DNA of 64,000 nt from an uncultured Ignavibacterium sp. (GTDB taxonomy: Bacteria > Bacteroidota > Ignavibacteria > Ignavibacteriales > Ignavibacteriaceae), in the NCBI GenBank assembly GCA_937942875.1, contig CALEBT010000047.1, positions 1 to 64,000 on the forward strand, given 5' to 3'. How positions within the stretch are numbered: the stretch's first letter is position 1; every line of letters starts with the position of its first letter. This document shows, in pieces, positions 43,777-52,178 of this stretch. Below the pieces are notes generated by a model that ran no database searches, was not told the DNA's origin, and saw only the letters and a list, made by a program, of their open reading frames with translations. The translations under genes and the position numbers were made by a program.

Positions 43777-44869
43777 AAAATATACTGCTGCTACTCTGCG
43801 CGAAGCTACAAATATGATGAAAGAAGAATTAGGTTCTGATGCAGTAATTTTAAGTACCAGAGTCATTGAAAAAAATCAGAAAAAATTTTACGAGCTAACA
43901 GCCGGTATAGAAAAGTTTATTGAGCCGAAACAACCTATCGAACCTAATAAATTATCTTTTCTTGAAGAATTAGCTAAAGTTTCTAAAGAACTTTCAATTG
44001 AGAAGAATGAAAAAGTCAATCAAAGAAAATTAAAGGAAACTTACAAACAACCAGAAACATTAAAAACTAAAAAGTCACCTTCAAAATCAATAGATGAAGC
44101 ATTAAAAAAAGTCGTTTATAACTTAAAGGATAAAGAAGTTCAAAAAAATGTTATTGTTTCAATTATGGAACAAATGAAGAAATATAAAAACTTCCTTCAA
44201 TATGACAATGTAGATAATTATGCCAAGATGTGTTTAAGTAGCATGATTCTTACAAAGAATTTTGATATTAAACCTTCTCAAAAGAAAATAGTTGCATTGA
44301 TCGGCTCTACAGGTGTTGGAAAAACTACAACGATTGCAAAACTGGCATTAATAGCCAAAATGATTCATAAACTTAATGTTGGATTAATTTCCATTGATAC
44401 ATTCAGACTTGGTGCTATAGACCAGCTTCAAAGTTTTGCTGATGTAAGTCAGATAGATTTACTTGTTGCTTACACTCCTGATGAAATGCCGTCCCTGATA
44501 AAAAGGTTTTCTAAAAAAGATATTATTTTTATTGATACTGTTGGAAGATCTCAAAACAGGACTGAACAGCTGAAACAAAACTTGGAATTTCTTAACCAGG
44601 TTAATATTGATGAAACATTACTGGTTATTAGCTCAACATCGTCCTATAGAACTATTCTTGATACGGTTAATAAGTTCAGAGTTTTTAATTATAATGGACT
44701 TATTTTCACAAAAACAGATGAAGCGCCGGTTTTAGGAAATATAATAAATATAATAACCAAAACTGGTGTTCCGGTTTCTTTTATAACCAATGGTCAGGTT
44801 ATACCTGATGATATTGTAGCAGCGGATTCGGAAAATCTTTCGGATTTGATTTATAATGGTAATTTATGA
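43766..44869 (+). CDS. flhF: Flagellar placement GTPase FlhF
   Basis: A 367-residue SRP-type GTPase. The N-terminal MQIKKYTAATLREATNMMKEELGSDAVILSTR is FlhF-specific. After a charged linker, the NG domain has G1 GSTGVGKT (180-187), SIDTFRLGAIDQLQ (about 211-224), G3 DTVGRS and TKTDEA. FlhF recruits early flagellar parts to the cell pole. Together with the FlhG gene just downstream it suggests polar or numerically controlled flagella. Confidence 0.96.
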   Translation: MQIKKYTAATLREATNMMKEELGSDAVILSTRVIEKNQKKFYELTAGIEKFIEPKQPIEPNKLSFLEELAKVSKELSIEKNEKVNQRKLKETYKQPETLKTKKSPSKSIDEALKKVVYNLKDKEVQKNVIVSIMEQMKKYKNFLQYDNVDNYAKMCLSSMILTKNFDIKPSQKKIVALIGSTGVGKTTTIAKLALIAKMIHKLNVGLISIDTFRLGAIDQLQSFADVSQIDLLVAYTPDEMPSLIKRFSKKDIIFIDTVGRSQNRTEQLKQNLEFLNQVNIDETLLVISSTSSYRTILDTVNKFRVFNYNGLIFTKTDEAPVLGNIINIITKTGVPVSFITNGQVIPDDIVAADSENLSDLIYNGNL

Positions 44870-45705
44870 TCTCAGGTCAGTTAAGAAGAGTAATCGAGTT
44901 TCAGGATAATCTTACACCTAATGACATTTCAGACAAGTCCAATATCTTATCTTTTATTTCAGGTAAGGGTGGGACTGGTAAAACAGTTTTATCTTTGCTT
45001 ACAGCTATAACTCTTGCTAAGAATAATAAAGTTTTATTGATTGATCTGGACATAGGCTTCCCAAACCTTAATATTCTATTGAATGAAAATTCTAAAAAAT
45101 CACTCGATGACTTTTGTTTCAGGAATGAAGATCTAAGCAGCGCAATAACTGAGTTTGATAAAAATCTTCACATAATTTTTGGGTTATCAGAAAATCCTAT
45201 CAGACTCAACTCCACAAAACATATCCTAAAAAGTCTAATATCAGAAATAAAAAAACTAAGTAACCAATATGATTATGTTATTTTAGATACTGGCGCCGGC
45301 ATCGATGAATTCAAATTATGGATATTAAAGAATTCCAAAATGAAAATGATTGTTACTAATGATGATCCTGCTTCAATTATGGATGCTTATGCGCTTATTA
45401 AAATTTATGAGCATTCGGAAGAGCCATCCCGTTTCTTCTTAATAATTAATAAGTGTCAAAATCAACAAGAGGGATTGGAAAGCTTCCTTAAACTGAACAA
45501 AGCTGTAAATAGCTTCCTAAAGAGTAAAGTAGAGTTATTAGTTGTAATTCCTGAAAAAACCGAATTAAAAACAGCAGTTAATAATCAGAATATTTTTGAA
45601 TTCCTAGACTTTACATCAGATTTCTTTTCATTGCTTCAGGCATCTTTAATAAAATTAAATAAATTTATTCAATTGCGTAATATTAACCACTCTTCCGGAT
45701 TGTAG
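44866..45705 (+). CDS. flhG: Flagellar number regulator FlhG (MinD-like ATPase)
   Basis: A 279-residue ParA/MinD-type ATPase with the deviant Walker A GKGGTGKT (33-40), LLIDLDIGFPNLNILL and YVILDTGAGID. The N-terminal ISGQLRRVIEFQDN fits the FlhF-activating region of FlhG (consensus DQAxxLR). It stimulates FlhF GTPase and limits flagellar number. It overlaps flhF by 4 bp and ends a run of tightly packed genes; a 100-bp gap follows. Confidence 0.93.
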   Translation: MISGQLRRVIEFQDNLTPNDISDKSNILSFISGKGGTGKTVLSLLTAITLAKNNKVLLIDLDIGFPNLNILLNENSKKSLDDFCFRNEDLSSAITEFDKNLHIIFGLSENPIRLNSTKHILKSLISEIKKLSNQYDYVILDTGAGIDEFKLWILKNSKMKMIVTNDDPASIMDAYALIKIYEHSEEPSRFFLIINKCQNQQEGLESFLKLNKAVNSFLKSKVELLVVIPEKTELKTAVNNQNIFEFLDFTSDFFSLLQASLIKLNKFIQLRNINHSSGL

Positions 45706-45805
45706 TTCTTAAAAAGCCCCTAAAAAGTTTCAAAATTCTTCAAAATCAGCCTTTTAATTATAACTTCTTTGGTATGTCATTTGAAAAAATAAAGCAGGAG
45801 GAAAT
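45706..45805 (+). promoter_or_regulatory. Spacer before the fliA unit with weak -24/-12-like element
   Basis: This 100-bp AT-rich gap contains TGGTAT-N5-TTGAA (45770-45785), in the same frame of spacing as the fliL sigma-54 site but with the -12 GC changed to GA. It lies very close to the start codon (45806) with AGGAGG at 45796-45801, so it would leave almost no leader. I regard a promoter here as likely, but its sigma factor as undetermined. Confidence 0.3.
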
Positions 45806-46036
45806 ATGAATAAATTAGTATTAAATATCGGTCTGTTAGTCTTCTGCTTCTCAATTATATTTTTTAGTCAGAGACAATTACCTGTAACAGAAATTCTTCT
45901 TAAATCATTAGTCATTTTCATTATTACTACTGTAGTGCTGTCAATAGGTGCATATATTCTTGTTAAGTCCGTTGAAAGTAATGATGATAAAAAACAAAAC
46001 GAGAATACAACAATATTGGGAAATAATAATGAGTAA
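45806..46036 (+). CDS. Unknown small two-TM protein upstream of fliA
   Basis: A 76-residue protein with two hydrophobic helices (about 4-20 and 32-55) and a polar Asn/Lys/Asp tail. It has a perfect AGGAGG ribosome-binding site. Its last 8 bp overlap the fliA start, so fliA translation may be coupled to it. Unknown small membrane proteins at this place exist in other flagellar clusters, but I do not recognise a family. Confidence 0.7.
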   Translation: MNKLVLNIGLLVFCFSIIFFSQRQLPVTEILLKSLVIFIITTVVLSIGAYILVKSVESNDDKKQNENTTILGNNNE

Positions 46037-46661
46037 CTCAGAATTGTGGAGGGAATATAAATTAGCTCCTACTCCCGCATTAAAAAGGGAAATAATCATA
46101 AGGTACATAAACCTTGTACATTATGTGATTAGAAAATCCCATTTATCTAAAAATAATATTTTGGATGAAAGAGACTTCTTCCAGTTTGGAATTGAAGGGC
46201 TAAGTGAAGCTGTGGACAGATTCGATCCGGATTATGGAACCAAATTCGAAACCTATGCAATACAGAGAATTAAAGGAAAGATTATTGATGAGCTAAGAAA
46301 AATTCAATCTAAACTTAAATTAAATGAAGAAGAAAATAAAGCTTCTCATTATCCACAAAATGTTTCAATAAATAACCAGATTGAAGATGAAGATGGAGGT
46401 TATCAACTCTCAGAAGTTATTGCAGATGAACAAAATACTCAGTTAGACGAAGTTGAAAATAATGAAATGAAAGAATTATTAGTTAAAGCATTAAAACAAT
46501 TGAATGAAAGAGACAGATTGATTATTTCACTTTATTACTATGAAAATCTCAGTTATCAGGAAATTGCTGAATTGATGAAAATTACTGTTTCCCGCGTTTC
46601 GCAAATTCATACTAAAATAATTAACAATCTTAAATCAAAACTTTTAGTTTACAATGAATGA
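46029..46661 (+). CDS. fliA: Flagellar sigma-28 factor FliA
   Basis: A 210-residue sigma factor starting at ATG 46029. Region 2 contains RYINLVHYVIRKSHLSKNN... DFFQFGIEGLSEAVDRFDPDYGTKFETYAIQRIKGKIIDELRKIQ, the classic FliA/WhiG pattern. Region 4 has LNERDRLIISLYYYENLSYQEIAELMKITVSRVSQIHTKIINNLKSKL (about 160-207). It transcribes late flagellar genes. A matching TAAA-N15-CCGATAA promoter is found at 63214. FlgM, its anti-sigma factor, was not found in the window. Confidence 0.96.
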   Translation: MSNSELWREYKLAPTPALKREIIIRYINLVHYVIRKSHLSKNNILDERDFFQFGIEGLSEAVDRFDPDYGTKFETYAIQRIKGKIIDELRKIQSKLKLNEEENKASHYPQNVSINNQIEDEDGGYQLSEVIADEQNTQLDEVENNEMKELLVKALKQLNERDRLIISLYYYENLSYQEIAELMKITVSRVSQIHTKIINNLKSKLLVYNE

Positions 46662-47532
46662 TTTAGTTACAGATTTAACTGCCAAAAGAGAACTTGGAAA
46701 TAAACTCCTTTCAGGAATAAGAAACCTTCCGCCAGTTCCTTTCTTAATGTTAGAAGTATCCAAAATGCTTGAAAATCCACGCGTAGGTGCATCAGATTTA
46801 AGTAAAGTGGTAAGTAAAGATCAGGCAATGGTTGCAAAAATATTAACAGTAGCAAATTCGCCTCTTTATGGTTTACCAAGAAGAGTTTCGACTTTGGAGT
46901 TTGCAATTGTTATACTTGGTTTTGACCAGATAAAAAATATAATCGTTGCTTTTTCTATGATGGATGCTTTCAGAACAATTGATGAACGCAACTGGAATAA
47001 GAGAGCTTATTGGTTCCATTCAATTATGACTGCGGTTGCAGCAAAAAGAATAGCTGATGACCTTGGTTACAGAAAATCAGGGGAAGCTTTTACCGTTGGT
47101 TTACTTCACGATTTAGGTATAACTGTAATTCATAAATACTTTAATAATAAATTCCACGAGATTGTTGCTCTTGTGGAGAATCAGAAAATGAGCTACTTAT
47201 CTGCAGAAGAAAAAGTGATGAAGTTATCTCATCAGGAAATTGGAAAATTTCTTATTGAGAAATGGAATTTACCTGAAAGTATCGGAGATGGAATTTTATA
47301 TCATCATACTCCTTCATTAGCAACGGACAACAGGGAATTAGCTGCTATTGTTCATCTCGCTGATTGTATGACTCAAAGATTTTTAATCGGAGATTTTGAA
47401 TGGGATGAAAATTTAATGCTGGATATTGGAGTGATAAACATTCTTAATCTCGGAGATTTACAATACCTGGAAAATTTTATAGATAGTTACAAAGATCTTT
47501 TTCAGGCACAATTTGATTCACTTATTTTTTAG
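46654..47532 (+). CDS. HDOD-domain protein (first of tandem pair)
   Basis: A 292-residue soluble protein. NLPPVPFLMLEVSKMLENPRVGASDLSKVVSKDQAMVAKILTVANSPLYGLPRRVSTLEFAIVILGFDQI (about 24-93, starting NLPPVPF) is the canonical HDOD beginning. Potential metal-site residues survive (HSIMTAVAAKRIAD, GLLHDLG, YHHTPS), which many HDOD proteins lose. HDOD proteins are signalling scaffolds, sometimes with phosphodiesterase-like folds. The gene overlaps fliA by 8 bp, pointing to a motility or signalling role. Confidence 0.9.
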   Translation: MNDLVTDLTAKRELGNKLLSGIRNLPPVPFLMLEVSKMLENPRVGASDLSKVVSKDQAMVAKILTVANSPLYGLPRRVSTLEFAIVILGFDQIKNIIVAFSMMDAFRTIDERNWNKRAYWFHSIMTAVAAKRIADDLGYRKSGEAFTVGLLHDLGITVIHKYFNNKFHEIVALVENQKMSYLSAEEKVMKLSHQEIGKFLIEKWNLPESIGDGILYHHTPSLATDNRELAAIVHLADCMTQRFLIGDFEWDENLMLDIGVINILNLGDLQYLENFIDSYKDLFQAQFDSLIF

Positions 47533-47540
47533 GGATATAT

Positions 47541-48425
47541 ATGTTAAATACAGAACTTACATTACAGCAAAAAAGAGAAAGAACACTTAAAATCATTAAC
47601 AATGTTTTTAACTTAAATGTGATTCCAAAAGTTGTATTTGAGTTAATAAAAGCTTTGGATAATCCGAGAACTAATGCAATGGAATTAAATAAGCTTGTAA
47701 GTCACGATCAGGCCTTGATAACTAAAATCTTAACTGTTGCAAATTCTCCGATGTATGGTTTGCAGAGAAAAGTAACCACCATTGACTTTGCAATTTTGGT
47801 AATTGGATTTAAGGAATTAAAAAACATTGTCGCTGCTATCTCTATTTCAGATGCCTTAAGAAATAAAACTGATAAATATTTATCTCAAAAAGACTTTTTG
47901 TTGCATTGCTATCTTGTAGGATCTGCAGCAAAAAAAATCGCTAAAGATATTGGGCTTCAAAACAGTGGTGAAGCATTTATATGTGGATTTTTGCACGATA
48001 TCGGACTTTCAATCATTCACAGATATATGCACTCAAGTTTTGTAAGGGTTGTTGACCTGATCCAAACACAAAGACTAACTCTCAGAGAAGCTGAATTAGA
48101 AGTCAATGGAATTACTCACGAAGAAGTTGGAAGTATTCTCTTAGAAAAATGGAATTTCCCAAACGAAATCTCTGAGCCGATTCTGTATCATCATTATCCA
48201 TCTCAATCTCAGTCAAGTCCTACAATGTCTTCAATTATAAACTTAGCAGATTTTATGACGGAGTCATTGAAAATTGGTGAATTATACATTGACAGAGGTG
48301 TAAGATTAGATGAATTGACTTTAAGCAAATTTAAGTTCGACAAAGAACTTGATGCAGAAAAATTCTCAAGTAATTACAAAGATTTATTCTGGGAACAAAT
48401 GGATTTCGTGAGGTTTTTAAGTTGA
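47541..48425 (+). CDS. HDOD-domain protein (second of tandem pair)
   Basis: A 294-residue paralogue of the preceding gene, colinear along its length (NVIPKVVFELIKALDNPRTNAMELNKLVSHDQALITKILTVANSPMYGLQRKVTTIDFAILVIGF; starts NVIPKVV). It keeps GFLHDIG and LYHHYPS. The pair arose by tandem duplication and has diverged moderately. No linked catalytic signalling domain is present. The stop overlaps the next gene, whose TTG start lies inside it. Confidence 0.9.
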   Translation: MLNTELTLQQKRERTLKIINNVFNLNVIPKVVFELIKALDNPRTNAMELNKLVSHDQALITKILTVANSPMYGLQRKVTTIDFAILVIGFKELKNIVAAISISDALRNKTDKYLSQKDFLLHCYLVGSAAKKIAKDIGLQNSGEAFICGFLHDIGLSIIHRYMHSSFVRVVDLIQTQRLTLREAELEVNGITHEEVGSILLEKWNFPNEISEPILYHHYPSQSQSSPTMSSIINLADFMTESLKIGELYIDRGVRLDELTLSKFKFDKELDAEKFSSNYKDLFWEQMDFVRFLS

Positions 48426-49708
48426 GAGTAATTAAACAAAATAAAAAGCAATATTATCCTTTTACTCTTTCATTACCGATTTTAGATCGTGATGAATTAG
48501 TAAAACAAACTGGCAAAACTCTTAAGGATAATGCGAAGAATATGTTTTCCGATGATTACAACACAGTTATTTCCTTAGAAAATATTTTAAACTATTCGGA
48601 AAAAATTCTTTCGCTTAAAAATTCTTTCGACGTTTTAAAGGAATTTAATAACTCAGTTGCATCATTAAAGTATTTCTTTTCTCCGGAAATATTTATCCTA
48701 AATGAAAAAACTTCAAATTTATTAGCTATAAATTCTAACTGCGATCCCGTTATTTCGCTGTTTATAAAGAAAAGTGTAAATAGTGGAATAATTGAATGGA
48801 TAGCAGAATCAAAACAACCACAAATAATTCTTAATGAAATTGACTCAGGTTATGAAAACTGCTTAATTATTCCTTTATATAGTCAGTCAAAGTTTAAAGC
48901 TGTTTTCTTTTCTTATACAAGATTATCTCAGAATGATGTGAACCGAAAAGAAGTAAGATATCTTCTTGCAATGCTAAATTTTACTTTTCAGAGAATACAA
49001 AATGATCTTAATAGATTAGAATTAAATAACGCATATTCGCATTTACAAACACTCCAATCAAAATTAGAAAATGATTTCAGATTTGCTGCTCTGGGTGAAC
49101 TTACATATAGAAGTTTGGAAGAAATTGCCTCGCCGATTCAGGTAATTTTAACTTACACCGACTTAATTAGACAAGAGATTCCAAACTCACAGGATGCAAA
49201 TCTGGATATTATTAAAAATAAAATTTACGATATCAAACAAATTCTGGATAGATTGGTAAAATTTATAAATCTTAACAACTCAAACCCGAAAATCAGTCCT
49301 TGTTCGGTAAATGAAAGCATAATTGAGTTTAATAAATTAATTGAACCAGCTCTTCTCGCTGAAAACTGCGAAATGGTTCTTGATCTTGAAGAAAATATTC
49401 CGTCTGTACTTAGTTGTACAAACTACCTAAATCAAATTCTGATAAATGGATTTAGTTTGATAAATCCTCTTACAGAAAATAATGGAGGAATAATAATTCA
49501 GTCCAGATATTCAAAACAAAGTATTACTGTCAAAATGATTTTCACAAAATCAATTGATATTGATGATATAAAAGAAAATCAAATCGGCATAAATATTCTG
49601 AAATCACTGATGGAAAAACACGAAGGAGAATTTCTTATTGACTCAAAAAATTCTTCAGGCAGTACTTTAATATTTTCTTTCCCATTGATAAGAAAGGTCA
49701 GAGCATGA
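48422..49708 (+). CDS. Degenerate histidine kinase-like protein lacking phospho-acceptor His
   Basis: A 428-residue protein with a TTG start that overlaps the upstream TGA. Residues about 60-200 form a GAF-like sensor region. About 220-285 align with HisKA: FAALGELTYRSLEEIASPIQVILTY, where the expected H-E-I-x-x-P reads E233-E-I-A-S-P, so the phosphorylated histidine is replaced by glutamate. The C-terminal part (about 295-425) resembles a HATPase but lacks clear N and G1 boxes; GSTLIFSFPL fits the last strand. It is probably a pseudokinase or scaffold. Confidence 0.75.
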   Translation: MRVIKQNKKQYYPFTLSLPILDRDELVKQTGKTLKDNAKNMFSDDYNTVISLENILNYSEKILSLKNSFDVLKEFNNSVASLKYFFSPEIFILNEKTSNLLAINSNCDPVISLFIKKSVNSGIIEWIAESKQPQIILNEIDSGYENCLIIPLYSQSKFKAVFFSYTRLSQNDVNRKEVRYLLAMLNFTFQRIQNDLNRLELNNAYSHLQTLQSKLENDFRFAALGELTYRSLEEIASPIQVILTYTDLIRQEIPNSQDANLDIIKNKIYDIKQILDRLVKFINLNNSNPKISPCSVNESIIEFNKLIEPALLAENCEMVLDLEENIPSVLSCTNYLNQILINGFSLINPLTENNGGIIIQSRYSKQSITVKMIFTKSIDIDDIKENQIGINILKSLMEKHEGEFLIDSKNSSGSTLIFSFPLIRKVRA

Positions 49709-50004
49709 TTGATATTATTTTAATTATTATCGGTTCTCTGTCAATGCTATTAGCAATAATAGGTTCGGTTTATCTCAACAAATCAAATTCTGAATTATCA
49801 GAAAAGGAAGTAAAAGCAATTCAGATGTTGCGGGAGGAAAAGTTATTATCAAATAGGAAATCTTTCAGAAAGAAAAAATCTTTCCCCTCAAACATTGGAT
49901 GTTTAAATAATCAGGATCAGAATTTCATTTGTAAGACTGCCAGGGAAAAGAAATTATCAGTCGGAGAATTATTACTGGCAGCCAGAATTAATTCTTTAAA
50001 GTAA
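49705..50004 (+). CDS. Unknown single-TM protein upstream of flgF
   Basis: A 99-residue protein with an N-terminal membrane helix (about 3-23), a charged segment rich in K/R, and a C-terminal helix pair QNFICKTAREKKLSVGELLLAARIN, which resembles the small helical tail of DUF6115-type proteins of flagellar operons. That resemblance is weak. It overlaps the kinase-like gene by 4 bp and is followed by flgF after 9 bp, so it is part of the flagellar transcription unit. Confidence 0.65.
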   Translation: MIDIILIIIGSLSMLLAIIGSVYLNKSNSELSEKEVKAIQMLREEKLLSNRKSFRKKKSFPSNIGCLNNQDQNFICKTAREKKLSVGELLLAARINSLK

Positions 50005-50013
50005 GGTAGAAAA

Positions 50014-50721
50014 ATGATAAAAGGTATCTATCAGGCAGCAAGAAGTTTGAATAATCATACCAGAAATCTTGAAAGAATTTCAAATAATCTTGCAAACATT
50101 AATACAGTCGGATTTAAAAGAGAAGGAATGTTCGTTGAAGTTCTTAATCAGTATGGAAACTCAGAAATAAGAACTCCAATTGATTTAAGACAAGGTAACC
50201 TATCCCAAACAGGAAATCCACTGAATCTTGCAATTGCTGGTGAAGGATATTTTGTTTGTCAATCAAATGAGCAATATGAATTAACAAGAAATGGTAGTTT
50301 TCTGATTTCTGATGATGGATTCCTGATTGATCAGGCAGGGCGAAGAGTTTTAGGAAAAAATGGAGAAATCAATCTGCTCAATTATACTATAAATAAGGAT
50401 CAAGCTCTTACTATAAATGAAAATGGTGAAATAAGAATAGGTGAAGAAATTGTTGATACACTATTGATTGCCCGAAATGATGAAAAACTAAATCAATTAG
50501 GAAATATGGGTTTGAAATATGATGATTTATCAGAGATACAGACCGATAATTCAGAAAATGGGTACAGAATTATGCAAGGTTATCTGGAAGAATCAAACGT
50601 TAATCCTATCGAAGAAATGGAACTTATGATAAGAATTTCTAAAGATTATGAAGCTTCTTACAGGATCGTTCAATCGTTGGATGATTCAATTCAAAAAGCA
50701 AATGAAATTGGAAAAGTTTAG
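50014..50721 (+). CDS. flgF: Flagellar proximal-distal rod protein FlgF
   Basis: A 235-residue axial protein. The N-terminal motif NNHTRNLERISNNLANINTVGFKREGMFVE and the C-terminal YLEESNVNPIEEMELMIRISKDYEASYRIVQSLDDSIQKANEIGKV are those of FlgF/FlgG rod proteins. The assignment as FlgF rests on its order before FlgG and on shorter length. It is translated 10 bp before flgG. Confidence 0.93.
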   Translation: MIKGIYQAARSLNNHTRNLERISNNLANINTVGFKREGMFVEVLNQYGNSEIRTPIDLRQGNLSQTGNPLNLAIAGEGYFVCQSNEQYELTRNGSFLISDDGFLIDQAGRRVLGKNGEINLLNYTINKDQALTINENGEIRIGEEIVDTLLIARNDEKLNQLGNMGLKYDDLSEIQTDNSENGYRIMQGYLEESNVNPIEEMELMIRISKDYEASYRIVQSLDDSIQKANEIGKV

Positions 50722-50731
50722 GAGTAAAATT

Positions 50732-51532
50732 ATGAGTACAAGAGCCTTAAGAACAGCAGCCTCAGGTATGTACGCACAGCAATTAAATATTGAAGTAATT
50801 GCTAATAACATTGCCAATATGAACACCACAGGCTTTAAGCGTAATAAACCTGAATTTCAGGATCTTATGTATCAGCGTGTTTCGGTTAATCCGATAAATT
50901 CATCCGCTCCCGGAATAAGAGAAGTAGGAACTGAAAATGTAAGTATTGGAAATGGTGTAAAACCTAGTTCATCTCAGAAAATATTTGAACAGGGAAGTTT
51001 AGTCCAGACAAATAACTTATTTGATATTGCCATTAATGGTGAAGGTTTCTTCCAGGTGAGAAGACCTGATGGAACTTTTGCATATACAAGAGATGGTTCG
51101 TTTAAGCTTAATGCTGACGGTGTTCTTGTTAACAGCAGTGGATTAGCTCTCTATCCTGATATTCAATTAACTGATGGAGCAATTGGGTTAAACATCTCTC
51201 CTGATGGAGTTATTGATATTATTCAGGGTGATGGTTCCAGTATTGGAACTGTAAATATTCAGTTGGTAAAATTTGTTAATCCTGCTGGATTAAACCCAAT
51301 AGGAAATAATTTATATACTGAAACCGCGGCTAGTGGTGCTCCGATTTTCGGAAATCCCGGAACAGATGGTTTTGGAGAAATCCAACAAGGATATCTTGAG
51401 TCTTCTAATGTTGATGTGGTAGAGGAAATGATTAGTATGATTACAGCTCAGCGTGCTTATGAAATAAATAGTAAGACAGTTAAAACAGTAGAAGAAATGA
51501 TGACAATGGCTAATAATTTAAAACGTGGTTAA
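50732..51532 (+). CDS. flgG: Flagellar distal rod protein FlgG
   Basis: A 266-residue axial protein from ATG 50732, with AGGAG upstream; the open frame extends further upstream but without sense. It begins MSTRALRTAASGMYAQQLNIE and ends VDVVEEMISMITAQRAYEINSKTVKTVEEMMTMANNLKRG, both nearly invariant in FlgG. Length equals E. coli FlgG (260). It builds the distal rod through the P and L rings. Confidence 0.97.
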   Translation: MSTRALRTAASGMYAQQLNIEVIANNIANMNTTGFKRNKPEFQDLMYQRVSVNPINSSAPGIREVGTENVSIGNGVKPSSSQKIFEQGSLVQTNNLFDIAINGEGFFQVRRPDGTFAYTRDGSFKLNADGVLVNSSGLALYPDIQLTDGAIGLNISPDGVIDIIQGDGSSIGTVNIQLVKFVNPAGLNPIGNNLYTETAASGAPIFGNPGTDGFGEIQQGYLESSNVDVVEEMISMITAQRAYEINSKTVKTVEEMMTMANNLKRG

Positions 51533-51536
51533 TTAA

Positions 51537-52175
51537 ATGATAATTCTTTTATTAACGCTAATTTTTAATACTTTCATATTCTCACAGAATAATGAAGATC
51601 AGATTCAGAAATATCTGAATTCGCATTTTTCTGGGTATGATAAAGTTGAGTATCAGTTGATTAGTAAAATGAATATTAACGATATCAAAATTGATGCTTC
51701 CAGAACTCTTATTCAAAAATCTGATATAGTCTATTTGCCTGTGATAATAAAAGATGATAGAAATAGTAATTCGGTTATTCGCCTGAAGATAAAATTATTA
51801 AAAAATGTTTTGACTGCTAAAACAGATATACCATTTAATAAATCATTAGGTGAAAATGACTTTAATTATCAGTTGAAAGATGTAACTAAGCTCAGAGGAA
51901 CTTTGGTAGATAAAGAAATAGAATTAACTAATTATAAAACCAAATTCAGCTTAAGAAAAGATGATGTTCTGGTTTTGGAAAGTATTGAAGAAATACCGGC
52001 AGTAAAGTCTGGAGAAAAATTGGTGTTAGAAGTTCAGAAAGGCTCTGTAAAAATTACTTATGAATGTGTTGCCAGACAGAATGGAAGAATTGGAGAAATT
52101 ATTGATGTTCTGGCTGCAAATAATGAACTAATAAAAGCAAAAGTAATAAGTTCACAAAAAGTATTAGTCGAGTAG
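51537..52175 (+). CDS. flgA: P-ring chaperone FlgA
   Basis: A 212-residue secreted protein. Signal peptide (1-16, ending FSQ), then an N-terminal half, and an SAF domain (about 90-210) with TKLRGTLVDKEIELTNYKTKFSLRKDDVLVLESIEEIPAVKSGEKLVLEVQKGSVKITYECVARQNGRIGEIIDV, typical of FlgA/CpaB. It assists FlgI assembly in the periplasm. It lies four bases after flgG, immediately before flgH and flgI. Confidence 0.92.
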   Translation: MIILLLTLIFNTFIFSQNNEDQIQKYLNSHFSGYDKVEYQLISKMNINDIKIDASRTLIQKSDIVYLPVIIKDDRNSNSVIRLKIKLLKNVLTAKTDIPFNKSLGENDFNYQLKDVTKLRGTLVDKEIELTNYKTKFSLRKDDVLVLESIEEIPAVKSGEKLVLEVQKGSVKITYECVARQNGRIGEIIDVLAANNELIKAKVISSQKVLVE

Positions 52176-52178
52176 ATT

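Noticed and set aside
45948..46028. N-terminal extension of fliA
   Set aside because: It would overlap the whole end of the small membrane protein, and it reads as non-sigma sequence; the ATG at 46029 fits the FliA family start.
50648..50731. N-terminal extension of flgG
   Set aside because: The extension is the out-of-frame end of flgF; AGGAG and the conserved MSTRALRTAASG start support 50732.
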